In this document: positions 58,901 to 64,000 of the stretch, piece by piece
Numbering within the stretch: position 1 is the stretch's first letter
How the letters are laid out: every line of letters starts with the position of its first letter
Notes under the pieces: generated by a model
Databases searched by the model: none
The model's input: the letters and a program-made list of their open reading frames with translations, nothing else
What the model was told of the DNA's origin: nothing
Position numbers and translations under genes: made by a program
Assembly: GCA_030248135.1 (NCBI GenBank)
Contig: JASANC010003655.1
Span: 1 to 64,000, forward strand
Direction: 5' to 3'
From: Theristus sp. LFF4_11
Taxonomy: Eukaryota; Nematoda; Chromadorea; Monhysterida; Xyalidae
DNA length: 64,000 nt

Positions 58901-61267
58901 TCGGTCGCGACAAGGTCGCCTCGCTGCGCAACACCTCGCGCACGCGCATGCGACGGCCGAGCTGCATCAGCTCCAGCGGGCGCTCCGTGCAGCTGAAAAT
59001 GTGCGCCGCCAGTGAGTCGAGAACGGTAAACGCGCATTCATGAAGCTAGTATTTAGTGGCGCGTAGCTGTGCGTTAAGACATAGCTGCGTGATGTCATCA
59101 AATACTGCTTCATGAATGCCCGTTAATTCGCAAGTTGATTGGCGGCTGCTTACAAATTGGCCCACTCACTGAACACGCACAGTTTGGGACTGCACGCCCA
59201 ACGGGCAGAAACTGCTGCTGAGACACCAAACAATCAGTGTGCTTCTGATGAGCGTTGGTCAGCAACAGTGAAAAAATTCGGTGCTTGAACGAACTGGTGC
59301 AAAAAAAATGAGAAAGAGATTGTAATGAGAACGCTGAGAAACAGCAACAGTATTGTCACTCACGTCACGACGAGACACCGCGACGGCGAGATGACGTGCG
59401 CGAATTCCCTGGCCTTCTCGACGCTCGCATTCGGGTACCACAGGTAGATCACTTCGAATTCCTCCAAATATGGAACGACCTGCAAACAGAAGCACTACAG
59501 AAAACAATTCAAAAGCTATCGAATTTTAAAATGGCTGTGTGTCCAGTCCAGCTTTGCTGGTTTGGAAACTGGTTTGCCTTGTTGTGCATATGCCTGACAC
59601 TTACAGTGGCGGCCAAAAGTGTTGGAACGCTGCGCGCGTGTTGCATCAGCCGTACAAACGCTATTATAAGAATTTGAGGGCAACGTTATGTTCACGGGAC
59701 ACTTTTCGACCCAGCGTTGCCAATAAATTATTATAATAGCGTTTGTAACGCTGACGCAACACACGCGCAATACACAGCACACACACGCGCAGCGTTCCAA
59801 CACTTTTGGCCGCCACTGTACAATGTGTCGAATAAAATCAACCAATCAATCAAAAGCCTTATTGAAGCTGACGTCGTAGTCAATCTGGTCGGCAGCGGGC
59901 AGCGCCACGGTCAGTCGGTTCGTCGCCTCGTACACGGCGAGCGCGTCCTTCTCATTGGTGGTCAACACGATCTGCTTGTCACCGGACGTCACCAAATGCC
60001 AGCCGAACATGCCCGGGAAGTACTTTGTGCTGAAAAACAATCTATCTGGCTTCCAATGACCGAGATAACGTACGACAACAGCAATCGAACGACACATGTG
60101 GAAAGGTAGTGGCGCCATTTGGCCGATCGAGCAGGCCCGGCCGCGTGCGCACGCTGTGTAGGTGCTGCGTCGTTGTCGCACAACGAGCAATACGACATCT
60201 GGGCCATGAGCAACAACAACAGTCGGCCAACCACACACTCACTCCAACGGATTCGGTCGGATCTCCTTCCTCAGTTTCCCGCCATCAGCCAACTGTATCA
60301 GTTTCACACCGGACGGCTTCAAATCGACACCAGCGTCTTCCATGGTGTTGCGAAATCGCGGATACACGATTGCCGGGTACTTCTCCGCATAGTCGTCATT
60401 GCCGCGCACTTTGAAGTGCTCAAATGTCTCGAGACCGATCGGCTGCACAAAGAAAAAAACACTTGTGACTTGATTGATTGGTGACAGCCGATTTGCACTT
60501 GCCAGTTGCTAATGAGTGACAGTTCCATTGCTCATTGTGTGCCAAGTCAACCGGTTTGGAATTTCCATCATCACGATGATGCAACAATGCCCACTGGACG
60601 TACCGTGAGTCCGAGTCGTTGTCGCAGGTCCGTCCAAACGTGCCTGCTGCCAACGTCGTTCGCAAACGCAGTGATTGGTCGGCTCAGACGCCACGTGGCG
60701 TGCACCCCGGCCAATTGCTCCTCCATGTTTGCGCTGAAATGAAAAATTGTGAATTATGTTCGACAAACACCATTTTATATTTTTATTACTCTGATCCGCA
60801 TTTTGCAGCTAGACAGTAATCCGTGCGCACGCAACCCGTCTACAACAGAACAAAAAATGCACAGGTGCGTTCACGACAGTAAGCTAACAAATGCAAACAA
60901 AACAAACACAAATATTGAACCAGAACGCCGACAAGAGGCAGCTCAACGAAGCTCACCAAATAAATACGTAAATGGTACCAAGAGATGAGAGGAGCAAACA
61001 GTTCAAAACGTACAACTTGACCGTGGTCAGCTGAGCACGAGCATGCTCCAGTGTGGTTATTGCGAAACAGCACGCACATGCACAACAACAACACCATCCA
61101 CATCAGTGCACTCGCACAGCACACACCACCACCACCGGCACCAGCCAAACTAACGCAGGCCAATCGTCACCGATGTTCGCAGACTCGCCGACAGTGCCGT
61201 TCGCTGCGGTGATCGCCTTACTGTTGCCTGAGTAATCAAGGTCGTCGCCGCTAGTAACGTCAGCCAT
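49905..61267 (-). CDS. TWNK: Twinkle-type mitochondrial replicative DNA helicase (DnaB/gp4-like), 12 exons
   Basis: This is a hexameric 5'-3' DNA helicase of the T7 gp4/DnaB family, which unwinds mitochondrial DNA in the animal orthologues. Exons: 61155-61267, 60604-60733, 60243-60442, 59873-60029, 59364-59479, 58806-58992, 55762-55986, 55571-55644, 55208-55340, 50522-50713, 50170-50289, 49905-50048. They give 596 residues against about 680 in human. The RecA-like core holds Walker A (TGGTGTGKTT, residues about 355-362), Walker B (INHIVVDNLQF, Asp near 462), VTLVVHPRK and SQEADTVLIIQ. An upstream primase-like part retains FGWHLVTS and VLTTNEKDALAV. The ATG at 61267 has an in-frame stop 15 bases upstream. 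The N-terminus is acidic (MADVTSGDDLDYSG) and does not look like a mitochondrial presequence. A second ATG at 60726, just after a TTTCAG, could be used instead. Confidence 0.93.
50393..50477. mobile_element. Mini hairpin MITE, copy 3
   Basis: The palindrome is GGCATTCATGAATCAGTATT ... AATACGGCTTCATGAATGCC with a longer loop. It lies in the Twinkle intron between exons 10 and 11, close to the 5' splice site of that intron at 50521. Confidence 0.75.
50757..51135 (+). repeat. Dispersed repeat X, plus-strand half of a foldback pair
   Basis: It starts ATCTAAAAATGCGGGAGACG and runs through TTTTTGCGCC and GACACTGGTTTGTCCAGGAC. It is the inverse of the copy at 51137-51796 and is also homologous to 42221-42870. 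It lies in Twinkle intron 9, just downstream (in transcript terms) of the satellite array. Confidence 0.7.
51137..51796 (-). repeat. Dispersed repeat X, minus-strand half of a foldback pair
   Basis: Read on the minus strand it starts ATCTAAAAATGCGGGAGACG and continues with GGCCTTGTGTAAGCAGTGAA, both almost identical to the start of the plus-strand copy at 50757. A GC-rich insert at about 51490-51625 is related to, but longer than, the matching part of the other copies. It is immediately followed by the satellite array. Confidence 0.7.
51890..54110. repeat. Satellite array, ~149-bp unit, about 15 copies
   Basis: The landmark CACGATTCAG or a close variant recurs at about 51951, 52101, 52249, 52399, 52545, 52695, 52843, 52990, 53139, 53296, 53445, 53595, 53744, 53893 and 54041, a period of 146-150 bp apart from one 157-bp unit that carries a small internal duplication. 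Each unit also contains CCACGGCCGATTCGCC, AAAACTAACCCAAAAT, TTGAATTACCCTGGAAAA and TTTTCTTGTTTTTCGTT. A variant unit (TACCTAGAATCGCTCACAAA with GCCGTGATCGGCGTAATG) recurs at about 51958, 52553 and 52999, showing higher-order blocks. The array fills most of Twinkle intron 9. Confidence 0.92.
54111..54530. repeat. Diverged tandem repeat flanking the satellite
   Basis: A second repeat type adjoins the array. ATCTACGGATGAAATTACCC followed by AGGAAACATTTTTGTT occurs at about 54263 and again at about 54434 (spacing about 171 bp), with GAACACxxAAAAx-type flanks. A more diverged unit precedes them near 54112 (CCTACGGACTAAACATTTCT). Confidence 0.6.
54806..55173. mobile_element. Two hairpin MITEs of the GCTGATTGGTTGG type
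   Basis: The first (about 54806-54950) has termini ATATGCAACTAGCTGATTGG and ATGTTGCATATA and three tandem units CGCTGATTGGTTGGTCATGA. The second (about 55018-55173) has arms TATCCAATTAGCTGACTGG and CCAGCCAATCAGCTAAAAG around a GCATGC-containing centre and ends TAGACTGTA, like the CAGTCGAAC family. Both lie in Twinkle intron 9 just before exon 9 in plus-strand order. Confidence 0.6.
56870..57664 (-). CDS. GC-rich 265-codon open exon inside a Twinkle intron, function unknown
   Basis: I do not recognise this protein. From the ATG at 57664 the frame is open for 265 codons to a GTCTGT donor at 56869. Beyond that the composition turns AT-rich and the frame, although open to 56723, no longer looks coding. 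The region is strongly GC-rich at third positions, unlike the surrounding intron. The sequence is rich in Arg, Pro, Trp and Asp, with repeated motifs DGWSPP, DSWSPPP, LDSWPAD and ADWPSVPP, arginine runs (YRRRRRAR) and an acidic start (LDTDDWPYMDEFEDDP). A strong acceptor (GTTTGTTTTTCAG) lies 65 bases before the ATG. The donor is phase 0, and the next Twinkle exon (55762-55986) starts in phase 0, so it could be an alternative first exon as well as a nested gene. Coding status is likely; the gene assignment is open. Confidence 0.55.
58571..58792. repeat. Dispersed ~200-bp repeat, copy 3 of 3
   Basis: The blocks TGGTCCCGAGACTCAATGCG, GACGCGGGAATTCAAAATTGG, TCAATGGCCACATCAAGACT and CATTCAGTCGCAGAACCTAA match copies at 6451-6652 and 38972-39162 in order. 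It lies in the Twinkle intron just downstream of the exon ending at 58806. Confidence 0.65.
59034..59120. mobile_element. Mini hairpin MITE, copy 4
   Basis: It is GCATTCATGAAGCTAGTATT ... AATACTGCTTCATGAATGCC with a GC-rich internal repeat (GTAGCTGTGCG / ATAGCTGCGTG). It belongs to the same family as 1690-1758 and lies in the Twinkle intron between exons 5 and 6. Confidence 0.75.
59602..59820. mobile_element. Tc1/mariner-type MITE (TIR CAGTGGCGGCCAAAAG)
   Basis: The left end is TACAGTGGCGGCCAAAAGTG and the right end is the perfect inverse CACTTTTGGCCGCCACTGTA, with TA at both outer edges. The arms extend inwards (TTGGAACGCTGCGCG / CGCGCAGCGTTCCAA, then AACGCTATTATAA and its inverse). The 219-bp element has no ORF. 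The terminus CAGTGGCGGCCAAAAGT is typical of Tc1-like elements. It lies in the Twinkle intron between exons 4 and 5. Confidence 0.85.
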
Positions 61268-63183
61268 CAGCGTTTGTGGTCAGCCAACACACAGCGCAGC
61301 CAGTGTGTTGGCCATACAACAGCGTCGCAAAATGCAATCACACGCCGAATGAATATGCAAAACAATGGATACACGGTGATAACGTCCCGTAATTTGGTGA
61401 ACGCCCAAGCAAAACCCTATGCTGCTATTGCGAATGTAACAAAAATCATGAGCCAGGTAGTTTTGAAAATTCTAAAGTTTTCAATGAAGCAGTAACTTTA
61501 CTACTCCCACACTTAGTATAACTGCGATAGTGACTGAAGAAAGAAAGACACATTTTGGATACTCTATACGCTCTAGATTCTAAATACTGAAGCAAATTGA
61601 TGAAGCGTAATCAATCTAACAGGAAGTTTGAAACTGAAATCAGGATAAACGTTTGAAATTTGTTACTAAACGTCTTCTCCTTTTTCTCCTTGTCAGTCGC
61701 CATTCGGTCATTGGAGACCAATCAAATACGTAGGACACAATGGTGAATGCTCTCACACAATCACAGCATGCTTGTTTCCACCAAAAATCAAACAAATCAA
61801 GTCCGGTTAGGGTTCATCGTGGCGCTTGGCATAATAAACTCGAACATGTCAGCAATGGAAGTTTCAATTATTCGCAAAGTGTCGAGTCGAACGAACGAAA
61901 GGCAAATAATCCAGAGAAAATCTCAGCGATAAAATGCAGCCACTTTCAGGTGTGGTGTGTGGCGGCTGGTTGGTTACCATGCACTTAGTGCGGCTGCCAC
62001 AACACGCACAGCAGGAGGCGCAAGCAAGCAAGTGTGTTGTGGTTGGTGACAAGAAAATGCGCATGGCCAAGAATGGAACGACCAAGTTGGAACATATAAA
62101 AACGAATGAGACAGCGGCGCGTTGTCCGCGAATAACAACACTGAATCAGGTACGCCGGTTCACGAGAGCAATCGGAAACGCACGCCGTGGTTGGCCTTGT
62201 GTATTTATCATGTCTGCTGGCAGTGTCATGGTGGCAACGATGCTGGCACACCGCACGCTAACTGCGAAATCTCTCAAAGCACCGCTGTCAATATGCGCTC
62301 GCAGATTGCATGATGTCATGTGTTGAATGTTAGTCTGCGGTCCGGGTCAACCACTTATCACAAGCACACATGCTCTCGTTTGTTGCGCTCGAAATTCAAA
62401 TTCAGGATTAGAATTTTTACTTTACAGTCTGGATCGTTTTGCAGTCATGAACTTTTTGGATGTCAATCATGCACTTTCACTACATACCAACGCAAGTAGA
62501 ACCGTCATTTTTTCTGATACGCATCAGAGATTCACTTTCGAACCCAAATGCAGAATGACACCCAGAGAGAGACACAACGTTGCAAAATGCACGCAACTGA
62601 TTGTGATGTTGCATTGAAGTTTACAATTCCGCATGCATGCTTGGATTGCAACAAACTCTATCAAAGGAAAATGGTTGTTTTGATTTGTGTTCAAACAGTC
62701 AATGTTTATATTCGTGTGAGTAAAGGTGGAAGTGCAATTTCCACAACTTCAAAAATCGAAAGTAGCCGAATGAATACTCAATCATTAATAGTTCACTCTC
62801 ATCATCTCCCATCTGCTAGAGAAAGATATTTGGGTTGTTACGTAGTTTATTTGGGTTTGCTTATTAGGATGACACGACAACGACAATAATAAAAACAGAC
62901 CGAACCCTGATCACAGATTATCACAGCTTATATAGCCAATATAGTTACATGTAATTACACAGTTATCGTTATTCCCAACTTCTCCCCAACAATTGAAAAT
63001 GATTTATCACATATTTGATTGAAATTGTTGATTGATTGTTTTGTTGATTGATTGGAAGATTTGTTGATTTGATTTGATTGTTTTTTGATTGTGATTTGTT
63101 GATTTGATTTGTTGATTAGAAAATTTCCTTGTGTTTTCCCTTCGCTTCGTTTCAACCGGTTCGTTTCATCACGCGCATCATTA
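61268..63183. other. Intergenic, no gene seen
   Basis: DNA between the start of the Twinkle gene and the retroelement fragment. Open frames are short and lack consistent coding character. The Twinkle promoter should lie at the left edge, but no motif can be named. The stretch at about 63010-63120 is low complexity. Confidence 0.4.
63010..63120. repeat. TTGAT-type low-complexity tract
   Basis: Repeated units of TTGATTGATTG, TTGTTGATTTGATT and similar sequence form an imperfect microsatellite directly downstream, in minus-strand terms, of the gag-like stop codon. Confidence 0.7.
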
Positions 63184-63996
63184 CTATTCGTCGACGCCTT
63201 CTTCATCGCGCGGGCTGTGGTCGTAGTCGTCCTCCTCAGCTTTGCCGACGTCGTTTGTCGCTGTTCGAGGATACTTGGCCGGTTTGTTTCGTCGGTAGAC
63301 TCTCGCAATCAACTGCTTTTCTGCGTCTGACATTCTAAACTGCGGATGCCAATTTCGGAATCTTGCGAATTTTGGTGAATAGTTTTGCTGTTGATGATTT
63401 TGCTGTCGCGTGTCGTGTCGAATGCGGGAACATCGACCGATGTATTGCGTGGTTTGCTGTTGCTGATTATTGATTTGTGGAGTGATTTGATTGTTGGCGA
63501 ACTGGTAGTTCTCAATCTGATTGTAATGTTGCTGATTATGACCAAACTGGTCGCTGAATTGCGGTTTGTAGTTGAAGTTTGTTTCGTGGTTTTCACGGCT
63601 CGTGTTTTGGTAATTCGGCTTGCTGCCGTTGTCTTTGTTTTTCTGCCGATCGTCGTCACGGCTGTTCTTTTTCTTTTTGAAGTTTTCGCAGTCTTCGATT
63701 CCCTGGATTTTATCCACAATTTCTCGGAAATTGAGACCCTTGAACTTCTGGTCCTCTGCTTTGCTCGACAACAACGGATCAAGCAATCCTTGCACAAACT
63801 TGTTGATCAACGTCGTTTCGACAAACGGTATATAGTTGCCATCCGAACCGCGATAGTTATGCCCAGTGGCAAGAAGCAAATTCTCCAGACGTAGTCCGAA
63901 GGCGCGCACAGATTCTCCTTCCTGTCGCGTTGCTGTATCGAGTTCGTAGACGGATGTAATTGCCTCATTTCTTGGTCCGTAGATGGACTCAAGGTC
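63184..63996 (-). CDS. Retrotransposon gag-like ORF fragment
   Basis: This minus-strand frame is open from 63996, next to the window edge, to a stop at 63184 (270 residues). The first part resembles the capsid part of LTR-retrotransposon gag proteins: TRQEGESVRAFGLRLENLLL, then NKFVQGLLDPLLSSK and FREIVDKIQGIED. This is followed by a Lys/Asp stretch and a long Gln/Asn-rich region (NQQQQTTQY), and ends in an acidic tail. No CCHC zinc knuckle is visible. An in-frame TAG at 63997-63999 and the lack of an ATG mean the piece is broken, spliced or truncated at its 5' side, and no polymerase is present in the window. The element class (Ty3-like or BEL-like) cannot be set from this part alone. Confidence 0.6.
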   Translation of the reverse strand, partial: DLESIYGPRNEAITSVYELDTATRQEGESVRAFGLRLENLLLATGHNYRGSDGNYIPFVETTLINKFVQGLLDPLLSSKAEDQKFKGLNFREIVDKIQGIEDCENFKKKKNSRDDDRQKNKDNGSKPNYQNTSRENHETNFNYKPQFSDQFGHNQQHYNQIENYQFANNQITPQINNQQQQTTQYIGRCSRIRHDTRQQNHQQQNYSPKFARFRNWHPQFRMSDAEKQLIARVYRRNKPAKYPRTATNDVGKAEEDDYDHSPRDEEGVDE

Positions 63997-64000
63997 CTAA

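Noticed and set aside
60604..60726. Twinkle starting at ATG 60726 after a TTTCAG, as a trans-spliced start
   Set aside because: An upstream exon (61155-61267) with its own ATG joins that acceptor exactly in phase, so I prefer the longer model, though the shorter start remains possible.
63385..63894. Plus-strand 169-codon open frame
   Set aside because: It is the antisense shadow of the gag-like ORF; its hydrophobic composition mirrors the Lys/Asn/Gln-rich minus-strand protein.

Overview
The window is invertebrate animal nuclear DNA. It has intron-rich genes with GT-AG introns, a three-CH-domain filamin of the Jitterbug/FLN-2 class, an atonal/LIN-32-type bHLH factor, and many short non-autonomous transposons. 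I read it as ecdysozoan, most plausibly a nematode. That is an inference from gene content and from 3' splice acceptors lying just upstream of start codons. I built the gene models by hand from splice-site phase and protein-family similarity, and the reading frame closes across every exon junction listed.

Layout: (1) 0.1-4.0 kb, plus strand: the 3' part of a gene I do not recognise. (2) 4.8-8.4 kb, plus: a complete 8-exon Rab geranylgeranyltransferase beta subunit whose larger introns hold MITEs, a SINE and a dispersed repeat. (3) 8.4-13.0 kb: no gene seen. (4) 13.1-14.2 kb, plus: a two-exon LIN-32/atonal-like bHLH gene. (5) 14.2-18.05 kb: no gene seen. (6) 18.05-42.2 kb, minus: a complete 53-exon filamin predicted at 3,653 residues, with three CH domains, two runs of filamin Ig repeats separated by a roughly 730-residue charged disordered insert, and a proline-rich tail. 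(7) 42.2-49.9 kb: mostly intergenic, but with a three-exon gene for an 86-residue secreted or single-span acidic peptide (44.2-44.6 kb, minus), exons of an unrecognised membrane protein (47.4-48.0 kb, minus) and an inverted pair of related acidic-tail sequences (48.3-48.8 kb). (8) 49.9-61.3 kb, minus: a complete 12-exon Twinkle-type DNA helicase. Its introns hold a roughly 149-bp satellite array of about 15 units, a foldback pair, a Tc1-like MITE, other repeats, and a GC-rich 265-codon open exon of unknown function. (9) 61.3-64.0 kb: intergenic DNA, then a fragment of a retrotransposon gag-like ORF at the edge (minus).

The host genes are housekeeping or developmental and do not form a pathway: Rab prenylation, neural bHLH specification, actin crosslinking and mitochondrial DNA replication. 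The distinctive part of the window is the mobile DNA. At least eight repeat families are present, including a tRNA-derived SINE, several hairpin/TA-flanked MITE families and a Mutator-like foldback element with a perfect 10-bp target duplication. I found no bacterial features, no CRISPR array and no stand-alone tRNA or rRNA gene.
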